From positions 1 through 38,092 of the IMG/VR virus record IMGVR_UViG_3300009184_000092: a DNA stretch of 38,092 nucleotides, one strand, 5' to 3'. This document shows positions 1 through 8,709 of this stretch, in pieces; positions within the stretch are counted from its first letter, which is position 1, and every line of letters begins with the position of its first letter. Both the position numbers and the translations under genes were made by a program. This DNA comes from a virus. The notes under the pieces are model-generated. The model was not told where the DNA came from. It searched no databases and worked only from the letters and a program-made list of their open reading frames with translations.

Positions 1-64
1 GCACAAAATAATAAAAAGTTCTTATCAGTCAATTTTTCATTCATTAATTATTCTTTTGTAATTA

Positions 65-1270
65 TCAGTAACCTATCGCAACAAAATAGACATTGTTAGT
101 TGTTGTAGTGGATCCCGAATATACATTTGCTGTTGTTGTATTAGAAGCAAATACATAAGGAGTGTTAGCACCAACATATATATTGCTTGCTGGAGTAACC
201 GTTAAGGAAACAAGAGCTGTAGAAAATGCACTAGAAAATGTAATTTGACTTACTGTGTTACAAACTAGTTTACCCCAGTTCATTTTCATACCGTTTGGTA
301 AATATGTATAACCATTGGCAGAAATAGTAGATGTACCAAGGTTTAATGTATTTGAAGTAACAGTAAGATTAGCAGCACTATTAACAGTCACCGCACTTGT
401 ATTAACTGTTAATACTCTATTAGTAGCAGTAGTACCACCAGCGTGAAACACTATATCTTTAACAGTTGCAGTACCAATTACTAATTGGCTATTAGCTGAA
501 TAAAGATAAGCATCACCAGCGCCAGAAATACCATATGTGGCATTAGAATAATTCGAGCTATTGATGCCTAAATCTACATATCCGAAAGAGTCATTGCCGT
601 TATCAGCTGTTATAACTAAATCACCAGAAGCTTGTGTACCGGAATTAGCATTTTGAATTACAATTTGCTGATATGTATTTGCAGAAGAATCAATTTGAAT
701 GAGAGCAAGATTACCGAAATCGTATCCGCTAGCTGTGCCAATTTGTAATTTATTTGGAATATATGTGCTGTTGCCAAATAAAGTTACAACACCAGTATTT
801 GATGCATAAACAGCAGAAAGAACATTTCCGCCATTATAAACTTCAACACCTACGCCACCAGGACCAGCATAAACCCATGAAGTTCCATTAGTAAAACTAT
901 CTGAAACAGATACATTTGGGTTATACATAATTCGAGAGTAAGTGTTGGATATAATATTAACAGTATATCCAGGTTGACCTCTTACAATAACACCACTACT
1001 ATTTGATGAAATGGCATTGTTTGTGAAAAATATATTACCAGTGCCAACACTATTTAAGAAACCAGTAGCATTAACGGAAAGATTGTTACCAACCTTAACC
1101 GTACCTGCTACTGTTGTATTTGCATAAGCGATACTTGAAACTAAATTGCTGACAGCAATAGTTCTTGTAGAAGGCGAGCCAGCAGGATCTCGGAGGATTA
1201 ATACCCTATCTGTGCTCGCAGCATTCGTTGCTACAGGAAGTTCTGATAACTTCTTACTGTTGTCAGCCAT
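65..1270 (-). CDS. Virion structural protein, beta-rich, SELP-type N-terminus
   Basis: This 401-residue protein is rich in Asn, Thr, Ser and Gly, with the low-charge beta-strand composition of phage fibre or decoration proteins. It opens with a KLSELPVAT segment followed by a TDRVLILRDPAG stretch, an N-terminal arrangement I associate with tail-fibre and virion proteins of T4-like phages. The middle and C-terminal parts contain many short strands separated by N/T/G turns. There is no signal peptide and no enzymatic motif. A short gap with an AAAGGGG ribosome site separates it from the next structural gene upstream, so the two are probably co-transcribed late. A fibre or head-decoration role is inferred from composition and context only. 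Confidence 0.6.
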   Translation of the reverse strand: MADNSKKLSELPVATNAASTDRVLILRDPAGSPSTRTIAVSNLVSSIAYANTTVAGTVKVGNNLSVNATGFLNSVGTGNIFFTNNAISSNSSGVIVRGQPGYTVNIISNTYSRIMYNPNVSVSDSFTNGTSWVYAGPGGVGVEVYNGGNVLSAVYASNTGVVTLFGNSTYIPNKLQIGTASGYDFGNLALIQIDSSANTYQQIVIQNANSGTQASGDLVITADNGNDSFGYVDLGINSSNYSNATYGISGAGDAYLYSANSQLVIGTATVKDIVFHAGGTTATNRVLTVNTSAVTVNSAANLTVTSNTLNLGTSTISANGYTYLPNGMKMNWGKLVCNTVSQITFSSAFSTALVSLTVTPASNIYVGANTPYVFASNTTTANVYSGSTTTTNNVYFVAIGY

Positions 1271-1285
1271 TACACGACCCCTTTA

Positions 1286-2290
1286 TCAAGAGTCGTGTAG
1301 TACGTTATCGTCAGATCCGTCTGGAACTAGAGCAGCTGTACCATAAGCAGCAGTCTGAGCGCCGAGTGAACCCATAGCTACAAGCGTTTCCATCTGAACA
1401 CGACCAGCGCGACCGCCAGTACCTTCAGTACGGAGAACCCAACCAGCGTGAGCAGCACCTTGACGTTTAGCGCCAGTTAAAATCAATACGCCAGTAGCAG
1501 TGTCGCCCTGAATAGTATGAGTTTCGCCAGAAGCAGTAGTACGAGCATCAGTGATGTTAATGTTAGCACCGCCAGCTGTTGCCGAAAGAGCAATAGTTGT
1601 AGTGTTTGCAAACGACACGTAGTAGTATGTATTACCAGTAAGTGGGGCGATTGCTGTATTGCCAGCTGGAACGCCGTAGTAAAGACGATCACCAACCTGC
1701 CACTTAGAGTTAGCAGTTGCAACAACAATAGTTTCAGTTGTGTTACTGAAACCAGTTGAGTTAGCAGTGATATTGATTGCACCAGGAGCAGCAACAGTCA
1801 ATGTTGGGTTAGCGCCAGTGATTCCAGTGATTGAAACATTCGAAGTGAAAGCAGTAACACGACCAGCGTTAGTACCAGTAGTACCAACAGTTGAGTTGGC
1901 AGCTGAAACATTTGAAACGCCGTTAGCAAAAGTAAGAGTTACAACAGCGTTTGCGCCATAACCAGTACCGCCAGATGTTACACGATAAAGACCATTTGAC
2001 GAACCAGTCGTTAACCCCATTTCAGTAGTGTCAACGCCATAAACGCCAACAGCCACTCCTGGGATGTATGCACTGATTGTAGTATTTTCGAACATACCAA
2101 CGTCAACGTTTGCACGCGAACCAGCTGATGTGTTTCCGTAGTGAGCGTTTGCAGCATCAACACGAACTGATGTGTTGCCACCACCAGCCTTTACAAGTGC
2201 GTAAGTGCCGATTGGTGCGCCGTTTGATGATTCTACAGTAGTAGTGCTATTAGCAGTTACTGACTGATCGTTTCTACCCCATTGTGCCAT
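1286..2290 (-). CDS. Virion structural protein (MAQWGRND-type)
   Basis: The product has 334 residues and is dominated by Ala, Thr, Asn, Gly and Val, with almost no lysine. Its MAQWGRNDQSV start resembles small structural proteins of T4-like marine phages that begin M-A-x-W-G. The body alternates short beta strands with G/N/T turns, including a YRVTSGGTGYGANAVVTLTF segment like those of repetitive phage surface proteins. The start is supported by an AGGAGG site about eight bases upstream, and a perfect TATAAATA late box lies further upstream, so it probably heads a late transcript that also covers the gene ending at 65. The precise virion location is unknown. Confidence 0.6.
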   Translation of the reverse strand: MAQWGRNDQSVTANSTTTVESSNGAPIGTYALVKAGGGNTSVRVDAANAHYGNTSAGSRANVDVGMFENTTISAYIPGVAVGVYGVDTTEMGLTTGSSNGLYRVTSGGTGYGANAVVTLTFANGVSNVSAANSTVGTTGTNAGRVTAFTSNVSITGITGANPTLTVAAPGAINITANSTGFSNTTETIVVATANSKWQVGDRLYYGVPAGNTAIAPLTGNTYYYVSFANTTTIALSATAGGANINITDARTTASGETHTIQGDTATGVLILTGAKRQGAAHAGWVLRTEGTGGRAGRVQMETLVAMGSLGAQTAAYGTAALVPDGSDDNVLHDS

Positions 2291-2318
2291 TTTTGTAATC
2301 CTCCTAGAGATTTTTTAA

Positions 2319-2326
2319 TATTTATA
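2319..2326 (-). promoter_or_regulatory. T4-type late promoter box TATAAATA
   Basis: The minus strand reads an exact TATAAATA here, the consensus for T4 late promoters used by the gp55/gp33/gp45-programmed polymerase. It lies about 30 bases upstream of the start of the 334-residue structural gene and directly after the stop of the preceding gene, which is a good position for a late start site. Confidence 0.6.
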
Positions 2327-2560
2327 TTATTCTGAATCTATCGCTACCATATCAACAAGGTAAGGCGATTTTTTATTATAAAGTTTTTCTAATTTCTCGT
2401 CCTGAACCCTATGATAAAAATCAACCTTATCTTCTTTTTCGATATTTTTAGAAGGTATTGGTGCAGAAACGCTTCGACTCAAAGGAACTCTGTTGACTAT
2501 TGGCGAAGGAGACTGAATCTCCTCCGACTTAATAATCATATTCGTAACGAATAAAGGCAT
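2327..2560 (-). CDS. Small hypothetical late protein, 77 residues
   Basis: This 77-residue, soluble, charged protein has a Ser/Pro-rich first half (SPSPIVNRVPLSRSVSAP) and a Lys/Glu/Asp-rich second half with a likely helix around EKEDKVDFYHRVQDEKLEKLY. Its start overlaps the stop of the 546-residue gene upstream in a TAATG junction, which implies translational coupling. I do not recognise the family. Context suggests a minor virion or assembly component. Confidence 0.5.
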   Translation of the reverse strand: MPLFVTNMIIKSEEIQSPSPIVNRVPLSRSVSAPIPSKNIEKEDKVDFYHRVQDEKLEKLYNKKSPYLVDMVAIDSE

Positions 2561-4200
2561 TACTTCATTGATCCTAATGAAATTCCAGTTTTTCTAACTG
2601 GCTCTTCATTGCCGAAATGTTTTCCTAAGAAATTAGAATATTTCTTTTCCTTATCAGCTGGCTTTTCTGTATTGTGATAGTCATCGTAGAAGCTGTGAAG
2701 TTCTGAACGATGGATCTGCTTAGTTACAGGAGCTTCTGGCTTTGAATTAGGATTAGTGATAGTTTTGAAACCACGTTCGTTTTCTTTATTATCACGAATT
2801 TGATCAAGAACGTGAGGAATACCCTTATCGGATTCATCAGTTCCTGCATCAGCACCAGCTACTCTTTTACCTGACAGGTCAGTAGCCTTTTTCTTATAGG
2901 AACCACGCTTAGTACCAGCCTTAACACCACGCTGTGCCATCTCGTACATGTATTCATCAGTTAGATCAGCAGAGTCAACAGTATCACCGATACCACGTTC
3001 TTTACCCTTTTGATCTTTACGAGCGATTACAGCTTCGAAGTGAGCAAGTTCAGTTTCAGAGAAAGAAACTTCTTCTTTCATACTATCAGGACGCTTAGGA
3101 GGAAGCGGAACCTTATCTTCTGGTTTCTTTTCTTCTGGCTTAGGTTTGAACTCGATATCAGTTGGCTTTTTAGTTCCATCTGGTCTTGGAGCAGCGAAAT
3201 CTGGATCTGATGAAGAAGCTTCGTCCATCTTTCCAGCTTTCTTAGCAGCTTTGAAACGCGAACCCCAAACTTCATCTTTTGATGATTCGATCTTACCGTC
3301 GCCGTCATAATCTTTATCAGCCTTTTTGGCTTCTTCCATCTTTTCGCCACGAAGCATTTTAAAGTCTTGCGAATCTAACTTGCCGTTTTGGTTCTTATCG
3401 AGTTTGTGCTGATCGCCTTTTAATTTCTTAGCGGCTTCAAACATATTAGAAGCGCCCGAAGTTTGGAGATTTAAGAAAGAGTTGATAAGTGTTGATTCTG
3501 ACATTTTTTTCTTCTTTGCTGGACCTGATTCTTTTTCTACGGCATCTGGATTTGAATAAGTTCCGCCAGCTACTCTGGCTCTAAATGCTTCTCTATCAGC
3601 TTCAGACGCTCTAGTTTCTGGCGGTTGAGCTGCTCTACCTTGGAAACGAGCACGATCTTCTGGAGTGGCTACAGTTTCTGGTGGTTGTGTAAATCTCTCG
3701 CGTTGAGCAGGAGCTGGTGTTTCTGAACGATTACCCAAAATAGCATCAGCATTTGGTAAACGTCTTTCTGAACCGTAATCTTGAGCTGGGGAACGAATAG
3801 CTGCAGCATTCGGTAAAGGTTTTTCGCTGCCATAGTCCTGAGCTGGTGACTTTTGCTGAGGAGTTTGAGCTTTTGGTGCAGCAGGTTTAGGCGCAACTGG
3901 CTTTGGTGCAGCAGGAGCTGGTGCTGCTGGCTTGCTGCCGAAAATATTAAATTCGTTTGAAATAGGCTTACCGCCTTGCGCACGGTTTCTTTCAGCTTCT
4001 TTATTCCAATACGAAGCTGCTGAATCGTCGTCGTTTCTTGCTGACGATTGAGCTGGAGCGGGAGCAGCGGGAGCGGCAGGTCTAGGAGCTGCAGGACGTG
4101 GGCGAGCACCAACAGGGGGAACTGGAGCTACAGCAACTGCTTCTGAAATTACTTTTTTGTAAACTTTAGAAATCGCATCTCTAATAGATTTATCGGTCAT
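2560..4200 (-). CDS. Modular virion protein with EF-hands and ESGPxKKK module
   Basis: This 546-residue protein is strongly modular. Residues 1-21 form a helix ending VISEA, like the T4 internal-protein targeting peptide that ends FIAEA. An Ala/Pro linker follows (about 23-115), then a tandem duplication of SPAQDYGSE...LPNA units (118-155) and two copies of a PPET...DR.xF..R unit (173-210). The motif DAVEKESGPAKKKK sits at 219-232. A canonical EF-hand calcium loop D-x-N-x-N-G-x-L-D-x-x-D occupies 268-279 and a near-canonical one starts at 297. The C-terminal 200 residues are charged. It is probably a head core, internal or neck-associated protein that may bind calcium. It is coupled to its downstream neighbour by a one-base overlap. 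Confidence 0.6.
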   Translation of the reverse strand: MTDKSIRDAISKVYKKVISEAVAVAPVPPVGARPRPAAPRPAAPAAPAPAQSSARNDDDSAASYWNKEAERNRAQGGKPISNEFNIFGSKPAAPAPAAPKPVAPKPAAPKAQTPQQKSPAQDYGSEKPLPNAAAIRSPAQDYGSERRLPNADAILGNRSETPAPAQRERFTQPPETVATPEDRARFQGRAAQPPETRASEADREAFRARVAGGTYSNPDAVEKESGPAKKKKMSESTLINSFLNLQTSGASNMFEAAKKLKGDQHKLDKNQNGKLDSQDFKMLRGEKMEEAKKADKDYDGDGKIESSKDEVWGSRFKAAKKAGKMDEASSSDPDFAAPRPDGTKKPTDIEFKPKPEEKKPEDKVPLPPKRPDSMKEEVSFSETELAHFEAVIARKDQKGKERGIGDTVDSADLTDEYMYEMAQRGVKAGTKRGSYKKKATDLSGKRVAGADAGTDESDKGIPHVLDQIRDNKENERGFKTITNPNSKPEAPVTKQIHRSELHSFYDDYHNTEKPADKEKKYSNFLGKHFGNEEPVRKTGISLGSMK

Positions 4201-4217
4201 TGTGGTATCCCTTAGAA

Positions 4218-6722
4218 TTAAGTTTCATTATCGTATTTATGGTTTAGCTTTGGTTCAAAATCCACCATAGGATTAGCACCGTTTTCTTTTTCTTCTTTTT
4301 TCTTTTTGAAAATAGATTTAATTAGTGCTACTTTTTTTTCTTCATCAATAATTTTAGTTTTCACAGAACCAGTTCTACCAAGAGTTGACTTTGAACTCTT
4401 TGGTCCAGGGGAATTAGGACGAGCAACGTATTCAATTTCCTTACGTTTTTCTGAACTGTCTTTATCTTCTTTGAAGCTTCTATGCATATCTGCACGTCCT
4501 AAGTGTAATTTTGGTTGAACGAAATGAGTCCAGTGATATGGATTCGTATCGTAATTAAATCTGCTACCAAAACTAGGCAAAGGTATAGGAATGGGAGTTT
4601 TACCTGGACGTGTTTTACCAACAGGTTCTTTTATAGCAGATTTAACAGGCAACGCCTTTGGTTCAGTTTTTGGCTCTGTCTTTGGTTCAGTTTTTGGCTC
4701 TGTCTTTGGTTCAGTTTTTGGCTCTGTCTTTGGCTCTGTCTTTGGTTCAGTTTTTGGTTCAGTTTTTGGCTCTGTCTTTGGCTTTTCAACTGGCTTTGGT
4801 GTAGGAACTTCATCTGGTATTTTTGGAGTATCTGGTTTAGGAATCTTGTATGGTTCGAAATCTGGTTTTTTACCAGGAGGTAAGACGTTTGGATTCGCAG
4901 GAGTTGGTGGCTTATAATTTGGAGGAGTCTTATAAGGCAAATCTGGAATTGTAGGTCTAGGAGCATCAGGTGGCAATACTGGCCCTCCTGGCTTAAACGG
5001 TTCTTCAAAAGGTTTAGCAGGTTCTGGTTTATCTGGTATTTTTATAGGTTCTTCCGGAGTTTTAACTGGCTCTGGAGTTTTAACTGGTGGCTCGATAACA
5101 GGTGGTGCAGGAGATTTTCCACGCTTTAAAAAATCTTCTATATCTTTTACTATTGTACCGCCCATTTTTTCTATAGCTTCAGCACGTCCACTTTTTTCTT
5201 CTAATTTTTGTTTTCTAACTAATAATATAGTTTCCTTAAGAGATTTTTTCTTAGGTCCAGATTCTTTTTCAATGGCATCTTGATTTGTATAACCAGATGA
5301 TTGAGAAGCTGGAGGTGTAGTTCTTTTTTTGAACTCTTCTCTGTCATTTTCAGTAGCTCTAGTTTCATCTGGTTGCTTAGAAGGTTCTTTATCTGGACTT
5401 TCTGGTTTTACGATATTTTTTGCTACGCTTGCACCAGTTGCAACAATTCCTATTTTTTTTGGTAAAGATGCTGCAGCGTCTAAAGTAGCTGCAGTATATT
5501 GCCCCTTTTCAGCATGTCCATATGCATCAGAAGCAAAACGAGTCGCGGCAACGGGTGGAATAGCATAAGACCCTAAATCAGCAACAGTTGCAGCGCCTTT
5601 CATTCTAGCTTCTGTATTTTCTGGTGTTGCGTTTTGTAAACTTCTTTTAACTGAAGAAGGAACCATTCTTTGTTGTTCTGGTGTAAGTTTAGCGAAGTTT
5701 TCTTTTTTCTGTGCTAAGTTACTAGCAACTTCAGAAGAAGAAGGTAAAGGAGTGTTGAAAAAGTCTCTTACGCCTTTAGCTGCTTTACTAATAGGTTCTT
5801 TTACAGAATTGGGAATAGCTTTTGCTATAGGATCAGCAACAGTTGCGATCGCTTTATCTGTTTTATCAGATATTGTACCCAATCCAGCGCCTATTGCAGA
5901 ACCAGCACCTATTAATTTTGCATTATCTTTTATAGTTTTTGAAATGCTCGTATCTTTAAATTCGTTTAGAGTATCTTCAGTAATTTTACCCTGAAGTGTC
6001 GCACTTGATTTTTCTTTAGCAAATTTTCTCTGATTAGAAACTCTTTCAGATGATCTCTCGTGACCAGGACCAATTTTAGGAACGAAATTTGATCTAAGCG
6101 AATCAAACTGACCGCCCTTGAACTTATCGCCAACGATACCAATAGTTTCCATAACTTCTTCAGTATGTTCTTTTAGCTTCTTTGTATCGCGCGAGTCCAT
6201 GTAATCAGCAACTGTATCTAGATAATCAGCGCCTTTTGTAATTTTTGACTGTACCCAAGCTTCGAGCTCACCTTCGCCATCAAGGCTGGCAATTAAACGT
6301 TTCGCCGCATCAATAGCTGTACGAAGTTCGTTACGAGCCATTTCATACTCATAGTCTTCTCTAACTACATTTTTCTTTTTGTAGTTTTGTTCTCTAACAG
6401 TATTTCTTATAGTATGTTCTAAGTTTATCTTTTTTTTCTTAGGACCGCTTTCGTATTCTGGTCCACGAGGTTCGGTGCTAGTATTTTTAGCAAGAGTGTT
6501 TACAACGTTACCTAATGTTTGTTTATTTTGATCATCAGCTGCTCTACGTTCCGTTCCTGCAGGAGCAGGACGATTTAGATGAACATTCTTAGGAGCAGAA
6601 TCAGTACTTGCGTTTCTGTCCGAAAGAATGTTAGCCATAGATGAAAGACGGTGAGTGTCTTGTGATGCTTCGGCTATTACTTTTTTTATAGAGTTTTCTA
6701 AGCTGATAAACTTTTTTGTCAT
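4218..6722 (-). CDS. Large modular virion protein with (TEPK)10 repeat
   Basis: I start this 834-residue protein at the ATG that overlaps the stop of the Dps-like gene (ATGA), not at an upstream in-frame ATG inside that gene. The first 19 residues end in KKVIAEA, resembling the T4 capsid-targeting peptide with its I-x-E cleavage site. ESGPKKKK follows near residue 91. A helical segment near 135-180 contains LEAWVQSKITKGADYLDTV, a phrase I associate with virion proteins of T4-like cyanophages. After a Gly/Ala segment comes a second module, ETRATENDREEF...NQDAIEKESGPKKK, then a long Pro/Lys/Glu linker with ten perfect TEPK repeats, and a basic tail. It reads as an extended, mostly disordered scaffold or internal head protein. 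No enzymatic motif is visible. Confidence 0.6.
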   Translation of the reverse strand: MTKKFISLENSIKKVIAEASQDTHRLSSMANILSDRNASTDSAPKNVHLNRPAPAGTERRAADDQNKQTLGNVVNTLAKNTSTEPRGPEYESGPKKKKINLEHTIRNTVREQNYKKKNVVREDYEYEMARNELRTAIDAAKRLIASLDGEGELEAWVQSKITKGADYLDTVADYMDSRDTKKLKEHTEEVMETIGIVGDKFKGGQFDSLRSNFVPKIGPGHERSSERVSNQRKFAKEKSSATLQGKITEDTLNEFKDTSISKTIKDNAKLIGAGSAIGAGLGTISDKTDKAIATVADPIAKAIPNSVKEPISKAAKGVRDFFNTPLPSSSEVASNLAQKKENFAKLTPEQQRMVPSSVKRSLQNATPENTEARMKGAATVADLGSYAIPPVAATRFASDAYGHAEKGQYTAATLDAAASLPKKIGIVATGASVAKNIVKPESPDKEPSKQPDETRATENDREEFKKRTTPPASQSSGYTNQDAIEKESGPKKKSLKETILLVRKQKLEEKSGRAEAIEKMGGTIVKDIEDFLKRGKSPAPPVIEPPVKTPEPVKTPEEPIKIPDKPEPAKPFEEPFKPGGPVLPPDAPRPTIPDLPYKTPPNYKPPTPANPNVLPPGKKPDFEPYKIPKPDTPKIPDEVPTPKPVEKPKTEPKTEPKTEPKTEPKTEPKTEPKTEPKTEPKTEPKTEPKALPVKSAIKEPVGKTRPGKTPIPIPLPSFGSRFNYDTNPYHWTHFVQPKLHLGRADMHRSFKEDKDSSEKRKEIEYVARPNSPGPKSSKSTLGRTGSVKTKIIDEEKKVALIKSIFKKKKEEKENGANPMVDFEPKLNHKYDNET
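4234..4241 (-). promoter_or_regulatory. Possible variant late box CATAAATA
   Basis: The minus strand reads CATAAATA, one mismatch from the T4 late consensus, about 35 bases upstream of the 546-residue gene and inside the 3' end of the previous one. The first-position change makes this weaker than the exact boxes elsewhere in the window. Confidence 0.3.
4657..4776. repeat. Ten tandem 12-base repeats encoding TEPK
   Basis: Ten head-to-tail 12-base units alternate between two synonymous forms (on the plus strand TTTGGTTCAGTT and TTTGGCTCTGTC), each encoding one TEPK step on the minus strand. The two forms are arranged irregularly, with doubled copies near the end, as expected from repeat expansion by slippage or recombination. 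The array produces long spurious open frames on the other strand. Confidence 0.95.
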
Positions 6723-7150
6723 TTGGTTAATGCCCTTAGCATCCATCCATGCTTTTCATGGATATCGATTCTGTCTTGAAGGAAGTTAGCAAAACCAACT
6801 TTCTTTTCTTTTTCTGCAGCCTGAAAAGCAGCAGTTAAAGAGGCGATAACCTTTTGATTATCAGCCTCTAGTTTGTTTAGCATATTAATCGCAGTTGGAA
6901 TTTTAGTCTCGTCTTCAATAGTAGCAAGTTCTTTATAACGAGAAAAAGAACCAGGAACATATGAATCGAGCGTACGAATGTGTTCGGCAATAGCATCAAC
7001 TGCTCCCCAAACTTCATTGTACAAACCATCAAGGAACGAGTGATACTGGGCAAAGTTCGGACCTTCGATATTCCAGTGGAAATTGTGAGTCTTAAGATAA
7101 AACGCGAATGTATCCGCGAGTGCTACCTTTGCTGTATCTGCTAATGCCAT
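6719..7150 (-). CDS. Dps-like ferritin-family protein
   Basis: This 143-residue protein belongs to the Dps/ferritin-like group, which oxidises iron with peroxide and can bind DNA in starved cells. The helix-turn phrase THNFHWNIEGPNFAQYH is the Dps signature. The ferroxidase ligands keep family spacing: His25, His37, Asp52 and Glu56 (H-x11-H-x14-D-x3-E, as in E. coli Dps). It is slightly shorter than cellular Dps and lacks the lysine-rich N-terminal DNA-binding tail. It lies within the late virion block and its stop overlaps the start of the 834-residue gene (ATGA). It could be a virion component or protect DNA during infection. Confidence 0.85.
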   Translation of the reverse strand: MALADTAKVALADTFAFYLKTHNFHWNIEGPNFAQYHSFLDGLYNEVWGAVDAIAEHIRTLDSYVPGSFSRYKELATIEDETKIPTAINMLNKLEADNQKVIASLTAAFQAAEKEKKVGFANFLQDRIDIHEKHGWMLRALTK

Positions 7151-7151
7151 T

Positions 7152-7379
7152 TTACTGAGCCTTTTTCTTTCTACCGCGAGTTTTCTTAACTACTTCGACA
7201 ACGTCTGAAACGTCGACCTTGCCGTCTTTGTTTACGTCAGCAACCTTAGTTACTTCTGCCTTTGCTTCGGCGATAACTTCATTAACAGCTTCTTCTGCTG
7301 TTTCTTTTTTGGTCACCATCTTATAAAGAGCATAACCAACGCCGCCGATAATTACTAATCCGATAATTGTCTCAATCAT
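7152..7379 (-). CDS. Small membrane protein with dockerin/EF-hand calcium motif
   Basis: This 75-residue protein has one N-terminal transmembrane segment (about residues 2-20, IETIIGLVIIGGVGYALYKM), an acidic helix, and then DVNKDGKVDVSDVVEVV. That last stretch matches the calcium loop of a dockerin type I or EF-hand repeat (D-x-N-x-D-G-x-V-D-x-x-D). It ends with a basic RGRKKK tail. It sits one base from the Dps-like gene. The domain order suggests a membrane-anchored protein with a calcium-dependent binding face. Its role is unknown. Confidence 0.6.
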   Translation of the reverse strand: MIETIIGLVIIGGVGYALYKMVTKKETAEEAVNEVIAEAKAEVTKVADVNKDGKVDVSDVVEVVKKTRGRKKKAQ

Positions 7380-7397
7380 TTCATTTCTCCTTTAGTT

Positions 7398-8615
7398 TCA
7401 CTCTTCATCGCCACCGCTTGAGTTTCCGCTTTTTCCTGGTGGGTGCTTTTCTATCTTACCGCTTGCCATTCTAATGGACATCATTGGTGTAGGAACTGAT
7501 GTTCTTTTGCCAGTAGAACCGAGTGGTACAGATAATTCGTTTATTGTTTCTTCACAATGCCACTTGCGTAACGCTTTATTTATTCTTGAATCGGGGTCGC
7601 GAGCTGTTTTAGCCGAAGTCAAACGTTTCTTCATACCGCCCATACGAGCACAGAATGACTTGCGACGATTAGCTGCCTTTGATCCAGGCTTTAGTTTTGA
7701 TGGTTCCGTTGTAACAGCAGTTTTTAACTTGCTACCTGGATTCTCGCGGCGGTATGCGTCTACACCAGCCTGAGTCATTCCACCATTTTTATTTTTATAT
7801 TTTGAATCCGACCAATCTTCTTTAACTACAGCTTTTGATGTTTTAGTTGCAGGTGCTGTAGTTTTAGTTCTTGGGGTGATCATATTTGCTGAATCAAAAG
7901 TTCTCTTTTCGGAAGCTTCCCCAGTTGAAACTTTTGGTTCTCTGCTCTTAATATCAGCTTGAGTTTTAGCTTCGGTTGAAGTTTTTAAAAGAGCATCTAT
8001 CTTTTTGTTTCTTTCATCGTCATCTTCATTCAAAGCTTCTTTAACAACCTTTTTAATTGTTTGTAAAGAGCTCTTTTGTTTATGAGCTAATTTTTGGCCA
8101 GGAGTTTCGTCAGCATATACTTTAGAAGCAGAATAAGTTCCATCGAATCTAGAAGCTGGATCGTTTGGATTTTTTGATTGCTTTTCAAAAGTTTCGAATG
8201 ATTCGTTTTGAGAAGCCTTAAGAGCTTCTGGTGTCGGTGCACCTTTTTCTCCTGGCTTGCGCATACGTTCGCCAGACCCACGGGCAATACGTCTACGCTT
8301 TGCCCAAATGTTATCCCACAAGCCTCTTTTGCCTTCTTCGATCATAAGATCCTCGTCCAAGTCTGCTGCGAAACCGCCAGCGATAAATGAGTTGACACGA
8401 TCAAACGCGAATTGATCAGCAGTTTGACCGAATGATTCGTTCCAAATAGAATACCCACGGCGATATACTTCTTCGAGAATATCGGTCGATATACCTGATT
8501 TTTGTGATTTTTTGTATAGGGAGAGTTTTTGTTCGTTAGTGAGAACTACGACAGATCCTGCAGTTTGCTCTGCAAAAACTAGCTGAGGACCGAAAGATTT
8601 AAATTTCTTTACCAT
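7398..8615 (-). CDS. Virion-associated protein with DUF6321-like C-terminal region
   Basis: The product has 405 residues. The N-terminal 90 residues contain LTNEQKLSLYKKSQKSGI and a Y-R-R-G-x-x-I-W segment, an arrangement I recall from T4-like phage structural genes. The middle is charged, with a helix SLQTIKKVVKEALNE that resembles the N-terminal helices of the two modular proteins downstream. The C-terminal third has GGMTQAGVDAYRRENPGSKLK, then RRKSFCARMGGM and a terminal KALRKWHC. I recognise this as the DUF6321-type phage domain of unknown function. A perfect late box lies about 70 bases upstream. The family call is from memory and not database-checked. Confidence 0.6.
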   Translation of the reverse strand: MVKKFKSFGPQLVFAEQTAGSVVVLTNEQKLSLYKKSQKSGISTDILEEVYRRGYSIWNESFGQTADQFAFDRVNSFIAGGFAADLDEDLMIEEGKRGLWDNIWAKRRRIARGSGERMRKPGEKGAPTPEALKASQNESFETFEKQSKNPNDPASRFDGTYSASKVYADETPGQKLAHKQKSSLQTIKKVVKEALNEDDDERNKKIDALLKTSTEAKTQADIKSREPKVSTGEASEKRTFDSANMITPRTKTTAPATKTSKAVVKEDWSDSKYKNKNGGMTQAGVDAYRRENPGSKLKTAVTTEPSKLKPGSKAANRRKSFCARMGGMKKRLTSAKTARDPDSRINKALRKWHCEETINELSVPLGSTGKRTSVPTPMMSIRMASGKIEKHPPGKSGNSSGGDEE

Positions 8616-8685
8616 TGGAGTTTCCCTTTAGGCTTATCCAAGAACAATTAGCAGGTCTGCCGTAGCCTTACTGCACTAACAAACC

Positions 8686-8693
8686 TATTTATA
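8686..8693 (-). promoter_or_regulatory. T4-type late promoter box TATAAATA
   Basis: An exact TATAAATA on the minus strand lies in the 94-base space between the 214-residue structural gene and the 405-residue gene. It would give a late transcript with a leader of about 60 bases for the 405-residue gene, the calcium-motif protein, Dps and the modular proteins. Confidence 0.6.
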
Positions 8694-8709
8694 AAATACT
8701 ATTGTTTAA

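Noticed and set aside
1-64. First 64 bases as part of another gene
   Set aside because: AT-rich sequence after the first stop codon. No supported frame or hairpin is visible in so short a stretch.
4515-4917. Plus-strand frames made of FGSV or WFSFWLCL repeats
   Set aside because: These are the TEPK repeat array read on the wrong strand.
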